The notes under the pieces were generated by a model. That model ran no database searches. It was not told where the DNA came from and saw only the letters and a list, made by a program, of their open reading frames with translations. Shown here piece by piece: positions 49,439 to 61,044 of a stretch of 64,000 nucleotides of DNA; the first letter of the stretch is position 1; the number at the start of each line of letters is the position of its first letter. The DNA is from Siphonodentalium dalli (Eukaryota; Mollusca; Scaphopoda; Gadilida; Siphonodentaliidae), in the NCBI GenBank assembly GCA_032622095.1, contig CP136066.1, positions 148,025,559 through 148,089,558 of the forward strand, written 5' to 3'. Both the position numbers and the translations under genes were made by a program.

Positions 49439-52400
49439 CTGTCAAATAAATATCACGTCGGTCAATATAATTATGGGGAAATGTGTGGTCATAATTGCAT
49501 TGTAATATTTAGACATTATATATTACATTATTGCATGCAAATTTTTGCTGGTGGATCGCGCACATAATTGATATGTAATTCGAGCCATCACCATCACCAC
49601 CACCACACCGCACCACTGACCACAGTACCATGAGCACTGATGTTACGCAGATTGGTGAATATGAGCCTCACCCGTTATAATCTACCTACATGGACTATAT
49701 ATAAACCCAGTTGGTGAATACGAGCCCTGATGCCAATGCCAAGCTTGCTCGAGAATTCGTATACCATCACTTGGAAGATCAATCTAGATGTAAACTATCA
49801 ATTTTCCGGGAATCGAACCAGTTCCGACTGCTTGGTGCAATTAACGTATTGATTGAGTCCCAGCCATTCTGGATGTATGATACATTATATGATTTGTAAC
49901 ATTTATACTTACCATTATTATTGGTCATGCTGTCACGAACAATCACTGCATCAAATACGTCTTCGACCGTATTACCTAAAATAAAGGAGCATTATTTTGA
50001 GAAGACATCATGTATAATATAGCGTACACTCATTCCGTTAATTTTCAGAGTTATCACACCAAACCTCTCAGTGTTTTATGACATTTTAAATTCTCCAACC
50101 AATATATATAGTGTGTGTTTTTCAGACCAACTACGAACATATTTTAAAATGGCAATGCTCCGCCGGTTGTGTTATTTTCCCTAAACCTTACAGTGTGTGT
50201 GTCAGTGTGAACTTTTACAACGGTAAGATAACATAGTTACCAATCTAAGGATTTGTTATCAATGGGATAATGCATGCACGTGAGCGCGCCAGTTATACAT
50301 TTGTTGTAGTGCAATGGGAAGTTGGAGATATTTAAATTGGACAACGCACATGAATGGTCTCTAGCACGGCCCTCATTATTTCGAAAGTGATACATGTACT
50401 AACCCCGCGTCAACGAGTTTCTTTGTATGGCACTCTGTCCTCTTCCATCGCTGAAATCATCCGCTAGTCTGAAGGACATTCTCTCGATGAACGCGTAATC
50501 TGCCTCAGCTCTCAGCATTGCGTTCATGTGCAATTTGTCGACTGGAATTGGAAGAAAAAACATGACTGAATAATGATTCCTTACGAGAAAACAAATTAAA
50601 TCTAATAGGAGATTATGAATGAGTTGCATTGATATGGTATATTGGTCGGATGGTTAGATTAGACGTATTTTGTGTTTCATGCAACCAATACAGGATGAGT
50701 CGCCAATCCATGCATGTTTACCCGAATGGCGAAGGCGATCCCTTGACATTTTCGTGATTTTCCGCAAATTCACTTATAATATATAGACGAAAGTCTATCT
50801 GTAGGGAACACACGAACATATATGTACCTGTATTAAACAGTTTTAGAGCGGTTGAGTTGGTTCTTTCAACGCGACCACAAGATGTATCTTTGTTGGCGTG
50901 TCTCGCAATACTGCCACCACCACCGATATACTGGGCAATGTGTACTCAAATGCTCCCTGCTGATAATAGAGTTCTCTTGGAATCTTCAGATTTGCCAATT
51001 AACACAACATGACAACAGCCAAATGACAAACATTTTAAACCTCGTACCTCGACAGATTATTTGCACGACGGTGGAAATCTGTCTTGAAACATTACTACGT
51101 CATCCCAGGTTTGATTCATACATGGTTATTCGTGTATTTTAAATGATGTCCTTACCTATTGTCATAGATATTATATCTTATTAAATACACATTACATATA
51201 CTTTGCGAACTAAGTAGCCCAGTTTGTTACTAGCCTGTTATATACAGGTATACATAAGTAATAAATGCCGACTGGTCACGAGGTATTCATTGGTTAGATG
51301 GACCTGCATGAGAGTGTGGTGTTGACACAGACGCCACTGTGTGGAGGTTGTATGCATGCACGATGGTTCTTTTCGTTCCATGAATACACGCTGAGAACAG
51401 TAGGTATGTATCTTACCCATCGTCTTAATCAAACAATTGACCAATGACTTTAACACACGTTAAAACTTCTCACTGTCGCCAAAGTCAATTTAACTGTCAG
51501 ACAACTTAGGTGGCATAGATATAATCTAATAAAATTGCACAGACCAAAACAGGAGCAAGACAGTGCATGGTTAGTTTCTGTCAATTGCAAATTTATCCGG
51601 AAATTAATGAGATAGAAAAAATTGTCGTTTCGCGAGATTTTTTTTAGCAAGTGACGAGAAAGTGAATATTACCAGGTTTAAATTTTGGTCGGCTGAAATA
51701 TCTATGGTAAAGAGAGTTTGTTGTTTTATTATCCATTTGTATGGTGTACATTGAAGAGCGTTTAGTATGCTTGTTTTTATCATTTTGTGACAAACCGGAT
51801 ACAACCTCTTTAGTCTCAGAAATGGTGTGACCCATACTTCAGGGACGTGATCCGGACATTCATTGGTTAAAAGGGGGGTGTATTTAGACCACCCACGCGC
51901 GTGAACCAATCCGTTTTCGCAACTTTTCTAATTTGAATTTGCACTCCCATCGATATGAAATTATATTGTTTTACCTGTATGGTACTTAAAAGCTTCCAAC
52001 TCATAATAAGTTCCAACCCGAACATCATCTAGTATTGGACATTTTCTGACCGATGACGAATTAATATAATTTTTTGTATCGAGAATAGGAAAATATTCAA
52101 TCCACGTTTCACCGATAGTGGTTTGTTATTTATAATAACAGAAAAATTCAACCATCATTTCCTTCCGAAATGGCCAACTGCTGTTCATCCAGCCACGAAT
52201 TTACGATTCAGACAAAAGCTTATTGCGACACACCCGAGCGCAGAGGGTGCGAGTATGCCAGAGGGTCCTGGGCTATGCTCCACAGGGGACATTTTAAGAA
52301 CAAGAAATAGGTTAAATTTGGTGCACATTGTCACATTGTGTGGTTTTGGCAGTCATATCGGAGGCGGACTAGAATCAAAATTTTACAGTATAAGATAATA

Positions 52401-53270
52401 CTATTAGATACAACTATGAGGTAACCGTAATTGGCGAAAAAAGTGTGCCGATCCTGACTGTACGTCGCCTCTGACCATATTTATCAGGTTATTCTGGCAA
52501 TCACCGCCGACTATTTTTCGTGAGTTTGTCCAACTCATTATTCTATTGTTTAGTACCAGCGATCTGTTCCACATGTGGAACAAACCGGAACAATCCCCAC
52601 TCAAGAGCTCCGACAATTAAATAAAGTCCAATAATCTAATACAATAAATACATGAGACAGAAGAAGGATGAGGTGGGTAAAATTAATTCTACCATCACAG
52701 CTATATATAATTCGGTATAGGATAAAACCAATTTCTGTCCTAATCAACAAAATTAATGAACATCATAACATTATTTGACCAGGCATTCTTGGATATTGAT
52801 GTTTATATGTGCAAGTTTATTAAACTCTGGACTGATTCTTGCACGATATATCAAAGAAAAGAAGAAAAAAATTACTCACATTCAGAGTGGGCTTCGTCTG
52901 CCTCCATTCTTGTCCCGGACACGTTCGGTCGGTAAACCCAATACGTGTTATTCCAATTGGTCCTTATGCTGCCAGAAAATTTCCCCGCGGCTGCAGTTCG
53001 GGGTTTTATGCTTTCATTGGCAACTAGTTGCTCATCAATCCCCGAAAGCACTATCCATCTCCATTGGAACAGTGTCCCAATAGCGAGCTCAACTTGCACA
53101 AACCAGCGCCCGGGTTGCTCTGGTTTCTGGTAGGCGCGAGCTGATTTCGACGGGTCCCACGAACCCAGTTCCGGTATGCAACCGGTGACTGCCAGCTGAT
53201 CACAACCAGTGTTTGTTTCGAAATCTATTTCAAACACATACGTTCCTTTACTATGTTTCCAATCCATCAT
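48714..53270 (-). CDS. CBM20 gene copy g5, array edge
   Basis: Exons: CBM20 52880-53270, exon 2 51975-52180, exon 3 51673-51836, exon 4 51273-51390, exon 5 50828-50944, exon 6 50404-50541 and terminal 48714-49438. The short form is 1371 nt and open. Exons 3 to 6 all join in phase here (exon 4 is open only in g5). Only the 4-bp deficit in exon 2 blocks the long form. About 490 bp of upstream flank present in g1-g4 is missing, so expression may differ. Confidence 0.6.
49802..49868 (-). other. tRNA-like segment in g5 last intron
   Basis: B box GGTTCGATTCC at 49819-49809, as in g4, with the same upstream TGGCTG. g2 and g3 have a mutated B box. Confidence 0.35.
50404..50944 (-). CDS. g5 exons 5 and 6
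   Basis: Exon 5 50828-50944 and exon 6 50404-50541. Both open. Exon 6 ends I-Q-R-N-S-L-T-R as in g1 and g4. Confidence 0.55.
51273..51390 (-). CDS. g5 exon 4 (candidate)
   Basis: 118 bp after a strong acceptor (ACCTACTGTTCTCAG-type tract), starting R-V-F-M-E-R-K-E-P-S-C-M. It is phase 0 in and phase 1 out, fitting exon 3 and exon 5 on either side. In g1-g3 the sixth codon is TGA and in g4 TAA, so the exon may be real only in g5 or may not be an exon. The donor (A/GTCGGC) is weak. Confidence 0.3.
51673..52180 (-). CDS. g5 exons 2 and 3
   Basis: Exon 3 51673-51836 is intact: V-W-V-T-P-F-L-R-L-K-R-L-Y-P ... PYKWIIKQQTLFTIDISADQ, donor CTG/GTAATA. Exon 2 51975-52180 is 4 bp short, like g4, so its first third is out of frame with WIEYFPILDTKNY. 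Confidence 0.45.
52880..53270 (-). CDS. g5 exon 1: CBM20 domain
   Basis: Most diverged CBM20 copy, still open: PSKSARAY, WFVQVELAIG and SGIDEQLVANES. The changes are conservative to the fold. The double ATG start is kept, while upstream TTGCAG is deleted and a new CCAG acceptor is formed at about 53316. Confidence 0.75.
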
Positions 53271-53312
53271 AGATGTAAAATAATAGTGAAATATAATAAA
53301 ATGCTGAATATG

Positions 53313-54405
53313 TTGCTGGAAAATGTAGAGAAAATATGGCCTCCATTTAACGAAAAATTACGATAATTTAATTATTTCAATTGCGTGTATTCTTCTAACC
53401 TTGTCTTAAACAATTAGCACAGTGAAACTGACGAAATGATAGATAGAACAACTGACTTACGTGTCAGATACATTATAAAGATGCACATAATATTTGTCCC
53501 AGCGCGCATATCACCACAGTATATGTATGATTAGTCATTCGTTGGGCTCAATATGCAGCGGTGCTACTGTCTTCAAAAACTTCCAAAACTTCCAAGGTTT
53601 TGTACTGGTGGAATATGATCTCTACGGCGTTACCAATATCTGAGTTTCATGACATGAATTAAGCTCGACCAATCGTCACGCTGTGTGTAATTCGAACCAG
53701 CACAAACGAAACTATCTTAATTTTACCGACAATTACCAGAAACAAAAAATCGTATTTCCAGCCCTAAATCGACAAGTTTGTTCGGAAATCTATACGGCGT
53801 AGGTACGGTATGGTTTGAAGTACATGTATAACTACTGTTACGAAATGGGTTCGCACGAGACATGTCCATTTAAGGACATTTTGGCGTTCAAATTTCACAA
53901 GCTCGAAAAATATTGATGAAATCACTTGAACATTTATATATTATCAACGATCATTACGCCCATAGTATGGGTGTTTACTGCAAAGCTGATCTGGCCGTGT
54001 CAATGGAGCGATTGGGATATCTCGCAGAACAACACATTTCAGTTTTCACGCGATGCGAGTTATTTCGGTAAATATACAACAAACTGTTTTATCTGCCAAA
54101 TATTATGACAAATAAAAAAGCGGAACGGTCGATGATCTCTCATGTTGCAGTAGCTTTTTTTACCGCGTTAATTGCTCTCGATATTTAGGTGTGAAGAATG
54201 TCTGGGCCACTCTTGAAGATTTTATTGCGGGAACACAATGCCGATGAAGTATGTCTCAGTTGGAATGTAGACTAAATTTCGTATTGCGAAGTGTCTGGTG
54301 TGTATTTAATCCGATTAGTAGATTTTTTATCAGCATTTGTGGTGTGGTGAATGAGAAACTTGCAGTGAGAAGCAGTAGCTGTTGTAATAATTTGAAGGAT
54401 TAGTC
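53313..54405 (+). repeat. Left arm of large inverted repeat
   Basis: Spacer sequence of the array with two deletions (about 490 bp at 53332 and about 420 bp at 53572). It continues past the point where Tx1 blocks begin elsewhere (GAGAAGCA at about 54372) into GTAGCTGTTGTAATAATTTG. Reverse-complement match at 55997-57520. Confidence 0.7.
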
Positions 54406-54682
54406 GTTTTAACGGATTTCTGAGGTGGTGCATTCATGAAACCAATATAGTTTATATCATAATTTATATATATGCCTAATAATATGATCTTGCGGGCATC
54501 ACCATATCTTGTATATGGGGGCTGGATTCATAAGGTGAGCGAGCAAAAAAAATTATATATAGCTCATTCGCTATCGTTTTCGGTCGAGTAATTAAGAGGT
54601 GACGAATACGACGAACACTCATGCACTTCGAGGTGAGCGGTCATTTTCCTGCAAATTGTGACGTAGTTTCCCGGCCCTGGTG

Positions 54683-54753
54683 CATGTTTAACATCAACGT
54701 AGATGGCCAGTGGCGTTAAAGGTCATCTTGGTATACCATTGAGTTCCCAAAAT
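54683..54753. repeat. Short repeat, inverted relative of 55774-55842
   Basis: About 70 bp containing ATCAACGTAGATGGCCAGTG and the following GGCGTTAAAGGTCATC, nearly the reverse complement of part of the 157-bp insert at 55688-55844. Probably a small mobile element or SINE piece. Confidence 0.5.
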
Positions 54754-54845
54754 TTCAGTAATCACTTTGTTGACATAATGGAAAATATCCGATCGACGTA
54801 CTTTATGCCCAGTATGCTGGCCTCTACGCAGGAGGGATATCACAT

Positions 54846-56003
54846 ATTAGTTCAGTAAAAATTTATGAATGCATTGTCCCCCTCCCCCGTGGTTTGTATG
54901 GTGCAGAATTACTGTTCAATATTAGTTCACACAATGTTGTTCGCCTTGAGCGTGTTCATAGAGTGTGCTTCAAAAATATTCAAGGACTTCCAACCAGGAC
55001 CAAAACTGATATGGCACTTTCTCTAGTTGGTATCCCACCTCTTATGGCGTACATCGAAAAGAGAAAACTTTCAATGTTTCGGTCGTTATTCTGTCTCACC
55101 TTGCAAAAAACTGTCCGGGAAATTTTCGTGATGCGTTTGTTAGATGCTACTTTCGGTGGCTCGAAAGCAGAGAGAATGTGTTGGGGGGGGGGGGGGGTGG
55201 GGCTAACGCGGGATTCTCGAATGGGCCGAGAGGCCCATTCTTTAACCACACTGGCTCGAAAGCAACTTCATTTTCTTCCGAATTAACTCAAATTCTTAGC
55301 TATCGACAGCTCTCTCATTACACCGAACCTTTATTCACACTTCTCATTTTCCAGAGAAGCTAGCATGGAAGCAAGCCTGCCAAGAAGCCTCCATCTTTTA
55401 TTTCAAAAATGAGTGGACTTCTCGTGTTACTTCAAAATTCCGAGTTCAGCAGATTAATGCGGGTTCACGATAGATATTCCATGTCCGACCTATGGAAAAC
55501 TTGTGCGAAATTTCCTGCTGAGAAAAGATCATTTATCTTAGTATCTCAGATTATCTGTACTCTGCCCAGTTTGTCTAAAGGTGTGTGCATTATATGTAAA
55601 ACAAGATGGCATGATTTGATAGTCCACATTATTATCGAGTGCCCAGAGCTGACCACGGTACGAAATAGAATATGGTACACATTTATTCCTTGTGGAATAT
55701 GTATCTTCACGGTCCCAAGATCTTATCACATATACCTAATAAATTTCAACTGTACAAAATGTATGAAAATGCCCAATTTGAATTCTCAATGGTATACCAA
55801 GATGACCTTTAACGCCACTGGCCATCTACGTTGATCTTAAACATAATAGAATATGGTACACATTTATTGATTGTTTCGGTATCGATTGCTTTGTGCACAT
55901 TGGTAATCTTCAACCTGACCAACAGCTGCTTTCATTTCTAGAGAAGAAGCCAGATTTCCTCCCACTTGACATACATGCTCATCAATTGATTAGATTCGAC
56001 TAA
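54846..56003 (+). mobile_element. Decayed LINE 3' end (post-RT region)
   Basis: Plus-strand C-terminal part of a jockey-type non-LTR element: LPRGLYGAELLFNISSH, LERVHRVCFKNIQGLPTRTK, LVGIPPLMAYIEKRKLSMF, then after a G-tract frameshift (55183-55197) a CCHC-type motif (C-I-I-C ... H-I-I-I-E-C), ending F-L-P-L-D-I-H-A-H-Q-L-I-R-F-D and a stop at 56001. It has several frameshifts and a 157-bp insertion. The RT core is absent. Confidence 0.65.
55664..55868. mobile_element. 157-bp insert with 24-bp target duplication
   Basis: Insert 55688-55844, flanked by 24-bp direct repeats (AATAGAATATGGTACACATT plus TATT) at 55664-55687 and 55845-55868. It interrupts the LINE frame. The long duplication suggests retroposition of a short element. 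Confidence 0.6.
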
Positions 56004-57520
56004 TCATTCAAATTATTACAACAACTACTGCTTCTCACTGCAAGTTTCTCATTCACCACACCACAAATGCCGATCAAAAATCTACTAATCGGATTAAATA
56101 CACACCCGACACTTCGCAATATGACATTTAGTCTACATTCCAACTGAGACATACTTAATCGGCATTGTGTTCCCGCAATAAAATCTTCCAGAGTTGCCCA
56201 GCAATTGTTCACACCTAAATATCGAGAGCAATTAACGCGGTCATAAAAGTTACTGCAACACGAGAGATCATCGACTGTTCCGCTTTTTTATTTGTCGTAA
56301 TATTTGGCAGATAAAACCGTTTGTTGTATATTTACCGAAATAACTCGCATCGCGTGAAAACTGAAATGTGTTGTTCTGCGAGATATCCCCATCGCTCCAT
56401 TGACACGACCAGATCAGCTTCGCAGTAAACACCCATACTATGGGCGTAATGATCGTTAATAATATATAAATGTTCAAGTGATTTCATCAATATTTTTCGA
56501 GCTTGTGAAATTTGAACGCCAAAATTTCCTTGAATGGACATGGCTCGTGCGAACCCATTTCGTAACAGTTATACATGTACTTCAAAACATACCGTACCTA
56601 CGCCGTATAGATTTCCGAACAAACTTGTCGATTTAGGGCTGGAAATAAGAGTTTTTGTTTCTGGTAATTGTCGGTAAAATTAAGATAGTTTCGTTTGTGC
56701 TTGTTCAAATTACCCACAGCGTGACGACTGGTCGAGCTTAGATCATGTCATGAAACTCAGATATGGCTAACGCCCGTAGAGATCGCACTCCACCAGTACA
56801 AAACCTTGGAACTTTTTGAAGTTTTGACAGGGAACCTTGTGAAGTTGAAAAAATAACGCGGGGAATATATTTCTTAGTTATTATGTGTTCATTAATAATG
56901 TACTTCAATGTAGGTGAAGGTCCTAACTCAAAATTTCGCGATTTAAGTGACTTTGTGGGCGATTTTGCTTTGCGTCATATATAATTATGGAATTTATCCT
57001 AGGTAATTAATTCAATGTTTATTGCGATATCGGCTCAGAAAAGACACAAAAAACATGTAATTTCGAGTTGGGACCTTCAACTTCAGTGAAGTACATTATT
57101 TCTGCCCAACCCCCGCAAAATTGTTTCCCTTGTCCCACTCCACATATCGGCAAAGTGTCTTGCTTTAGTAAATTCTGTCACGATTTTGCAAAATTTTGGC
57201 ACAAAGCTATTGGTCTAATATGATAAACGTCGAGAGAAATACGACAGTAGCACCGCCTCATATTGAGCCCAACGAATGACTAATCATACATATACTGTGG
57301 TGATATGCGCGCTGGGACAAATATTATGTGCATCTTTATAATGTATATGGCATGTAAGTCAGTTGTTCAAAATATCATTTCGTCAGTTTCACTGTGCTAA
57401 TTGTTTAAAGTAAGGTTAGAAGAATACACGCAATTGAAATAATTAAATTATCATAATTTTACGTTAAATGGAGGCCATATTGTAAGTAATTTTACGTTAA
57501 ATGGAGGCCATATTGTAAGT
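55997..57520 (-). repeat. Right arm of large inverted repeat
   Basis: Reverse complement of array spacer equivalent to about 3541-5052. It is more complete than the left arm, as it keeps the 3830-4220-type segment. It ends at the two ATGGAGGCCATATT repeats (57468 and 57500). Confidence 0.7.
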
Positions 57521-58560
57521 CAATAAATTATAACAAATCTGCGGTCTCGCGCTGTGGATCCACTGAGGGACTCTCGGCCTGTGAGGGCGTCTGCCCAAGA
57601 GGACAGCTATTCGCTTTGTCGCTGCTCACACAGCCAGAGACCATGAGTGAGTCCACAGATTGGACCCGCAGACTCTGATCTGTAGTGTATGGTATACTTG
57701 TAAACCAACGCATGATAATGTATACGTGACCTTTTAACTATGGTGCATGTTTTGTATGTCTAGGCTGGGGAAGCGAGGCCATCTCGGTGGTCGTATGACC
57801 ATAGTGTAAATATGTTCTTTTCTACTGAACTGTTCTTTTTTCTACATGTTTGTTGTTATGTTACTTGTAACTCTTCATATGGTAGAGGATATATATATAA
57901 TATTCCTGGGTGTGGGAACGGGGTACAGTCTACTAGAACTCGATATCCTCACCCACAAAATTTAACTAATTCCATTTTTCTTCTTCCAGGGAACTCAAAT
58001 TGGTAAGCGAGAGGAGGCGCAAAGGTCTTGGACCCCCGTTACAGTTACCAATGGATTTTTGTAGGACTGGATCGGAAATTGATTTCTTCAACTACAGCAG
58101 TCAAACACATCGATGAGGACAGGACCACCAGGGTTGTATGACGATAGCTTGAAAACAGACGTTATATGTCGGGTGCTTGTTAAGTTAAAGGCCCACTTAA
58201 TTTTCGAGTCACTGATTATTTTTTCATAGTGACTTGACATACTGTTTTAATAACAATCTATGCCATAAAATATGATTAAAATACTATAGTTCATCTCAGA
58301 AGTGTCTCAGAAGATGCCCATAGAGAAATAGAAAACAGCTACAATCATAGAAAGATTACCCCCCGTTTTGGCCACCAGAAGGCAACATAATTCAAATTAA
58401 AGATGAATTTTCAATGGAAGGGGAATAACTCTATCTTTAAGATAAAATAGAGTTATTCCCCATCCATTGAAAATAATACACTTTTTACTACAATCTAGAT
58501 GACAAAATGTTCACAGTTTATTATGCCGGATAAGTTGATAATACAATTAGTTAGGGAGCC
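57521..58560. other. Non-coding flank
   Basis: No gene supported. Contains a locally GC-richer stretch (57537-57670) and a hairpin at 58408-58473. Confidence 0.4.
58408..58473. repeat. 66-bp perfect-type hairpin
   Basis: Arms TTTTCAATGGAAGGGGAATA and on (58408-58434) pair with GAGTTATTCCCCATCCATTG and on (58450-58473). Small loop. Probably a foldback relic. Confidence 0.6.
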
Positions 58561-58569
58561 CGCATATGT

Positions 58570-59030
58570 TCTATTTACACTTTTGCGTACAAAAGGTTTG
58601 ACCCCCTAAAGTTGGTACCAATAATGGAATATTCTGAAAAACCGATTTCTTAAGTTGCGCATTCCTGGGGTATAGGGGCCGCTGAACCCCCAAAAGTGCC
58701 AAAAATCACTTCTATTTACACTTCCGCGTACATCGATGAATTTTGGTTTGATGATACTCCTAAGTGTACTGATTAAGAAAACACAACTTAAGAAAGGGAT
58801 TTTCTTGGGGTTTTCAGATAAGAAAAGGGGTCCCATGCTGAACCCCAAAACGTGATTTTTCACTTTTTTTACACTTTCGCGTACATCCATAATTTTTGGT
58901 CTCAAAGTACTTTGATATATACTAATTATAAAAACACAACTTAAGAAGCAACTTTTCCTGGGGTTTTAAGATAAGAAGGGGGTCATCGGGTCACCCCTCA
59001 AAACGTAAAAAATCACTTTTATTTACATGA
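58570..59030. repeat. About 150-bp degenerate tandem repeat
   Basis: Unit marked by TATTTACACTTTCGCGTAC at about 58572, 58712, 58866 and 59019, with ACACAACTTAAGAA and GGGGTTTT-AGATAAGAA in each. Roughly three copies, diverged. Confidence 0.6.
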
Positions 59031-59158
59031 TTGCATTCGTCCAACGTGTGTGTATGTGCGTACACCCCTGACACGTTGCACTATTACAACCAATACATCC
59101 CTAAATCGATACGATCAACTTAAGAAATATACATTCATGTCGTTTTTCTGATAAGAAC

Positions 59159-60001
59159 GAGACTTGTTACCCCCCCCCCCCCCCCCCCACAACCCGATCC
59201 ATTTTCTAGAACTAAGTGAGCCAGTTTTATGAAAATTATAGCGGGAAAATCTAGATAAATGTATACAAATGTATATATTTTCGTGAAGCGAAGACATAAT
59301 GACCCTTTTTTGGGCCAAAATTGAAACTCACAATCCAAGATGGCCGCCGGAAGTTGAAAATATGACATTTTTTCACAAATATCTTCTAGATCAATTCATG
59401 CTGTTTGGAACTGGTTGAGTAATGCAATTTTATTTTGTGTTTTGTATATTAACTGATCATTGGAGCAATTAAATATGCAATTATTGGGGTCCTAACACCT
59501 TCCGATCCCTCCAAAATTCGATTGTACAGAATGCGGTAAAAAATTTCACAAAAAATCACAATTGGGATTCTAGTCATATTTCAACAAGAAATGAACAGAA
59601 CTTTGTAATGTAAGTGAGGCATATCATTACCTATGAATATTCCTAATCACTGGAACCAAAATTCTTACTTTGGCTCAAAATGGCTGCCAATATGGCCCCC
59701 AAAATATGGAAAATGGTAAATATTACACCAGCGTGTCCTGCAATCGCTTACAAGTTGTGTTGATGTATAAAATTGGATATTCTGCATTCTATTCATTGAA
59801 TACTAACATGTCTGATGCACCATGGTTAATTGTTACTATTTTCACCACTGACATCGTAACAAATATTGGACTTTTCTCTAAAAAACTTGACATAAATATT
59901 GGCAAAAATTCACTTTTCAGGTTTGGACCATTTTTTCAGGTTAAATATAACTATCTTTGGATCGAAAGGAGTTTATTGTTTTGGTCTATCTTAAATGTGT
60001 C
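59159..60001. repeat. 850-bp dispersed repeat, copy 2
   Basis: Match to 34400-35252. The left edge abuts the about 150-bp tandem repeats; the right edge continues into ATGGC-rich sequence (CAAGATGGCTTCCAAAATGG). Confidence 0.7.
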
Positions 60002-60399
60002 ACACTACGGTGTTTATAGACCAAATTGCTCAAGATGGCTTCCAAAATGGCAACCAAATTTGTAAAATGCAAATTTTTTACATATATCCCGAACATTATC
60101 TGCATTATCCGATGAGGTAGCAAATTGTGACTCACTTGCTTATTATACGTGTTAGTTTATTAGATGTTCTATTCCCAGTTGTCCCAGTTCCGTATGGGGC
60201 ATGACAAATTCATTTTAAAGTATGTAATTTTGCCGAGAACCTCTTTTGTGATTTTGGCCATATTTATTGAAAGGAAATGGGCAGAACTTTGAGACAGAAC
60301 TGAGATGGACCATAATCTTTGGCTATTCTGGTCCATTATGATAAAACAAATGTCAACAGGATACAGTGTGGATGCCAAGATCGTAGCCAGGGAGTTACT

Positions 60400-60944
60400 C
60401 TGTGATCATATGTGAGGTGAATAGGTATACAGGGAGTTATTGTATGTCATGACTGATGTGAGTAGGTATACAATGAGTGACTATATTGTTATGAGTGGGT
60501 TGTCCATGGTAAGATGCATCTAGGTATACAGGGAGAGGTCATGGTCAGGTGTGAGGTGAATCGGTATGCATGGAGTGACTGTATGGTGTATGATTGTGTA
60601 TATCCAGTACGGGTGCACCCGTTGTGCCTGTATGGTCATTGGTGTGGTGTATGGATATAGCTACATGGTCATCTATGTGTTGATTATGTATATATGGAGT
60701 GACTGTAAGGTCATGGGTGGGATGTACATGTGTTGTCTGTATGATCATGGATGGGGTGTGTGGATAAATAGGTAGTGATTTTATGGTTACGGGTAATGTG
60801 TATATGTATACATGGAATGACTGTACGGTCATGATTGAATATGAATACCAGGAGTAAGCTGAGTGGATATTATCGAGCGTGTGGGTACATAGGGAGTGTC
60901 CTTGTGGTAACGGGTGGGATGTATATTTATATATCTCGTGGATG
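60400..60944. repeat. Degenerate minisatellite up to the gap
   Basis: Recurring TATACATGGAGTGACTGT, ATGGTCATGGGTG and GATGTATATG words at roughly 55-65-bp spacing, diverged. It runs into the N gap, which probably marks collapse of the array in assembly. Confidence 0.6.
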
Positions 60945-61044
60945 NNNNNNNNNNNNNNNNNNNNNNNNNNNNNNNNNNNNNNNNNNNNNNNNNNNNNNNN
61001 NNNNNNNNNNNNNNNNNNNNNNNNNNNNNNNNNNNNNNNNNNNN
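60945..61044. other. Scaffold gap (100 N)
   Basis: Exactly 100 N, the usual placeholder for a gap of unknown length. Linkage of 61045-64000 to the rest depends on scaffolding. Confidence 0.98.

Noticed and set aside
218-53270. Assigning the gene to RNF213, laforin or STBD1
   Set aside because: Only the CBM20 domain is shared. No AAA+, RING, phosphatase or N-terminal anchor is seen, so no symbol is justified.
60545-60832. Open frame rich in His/Thr across the minisatellite
   Set aside because: The frame is a by-product of repeat composition.
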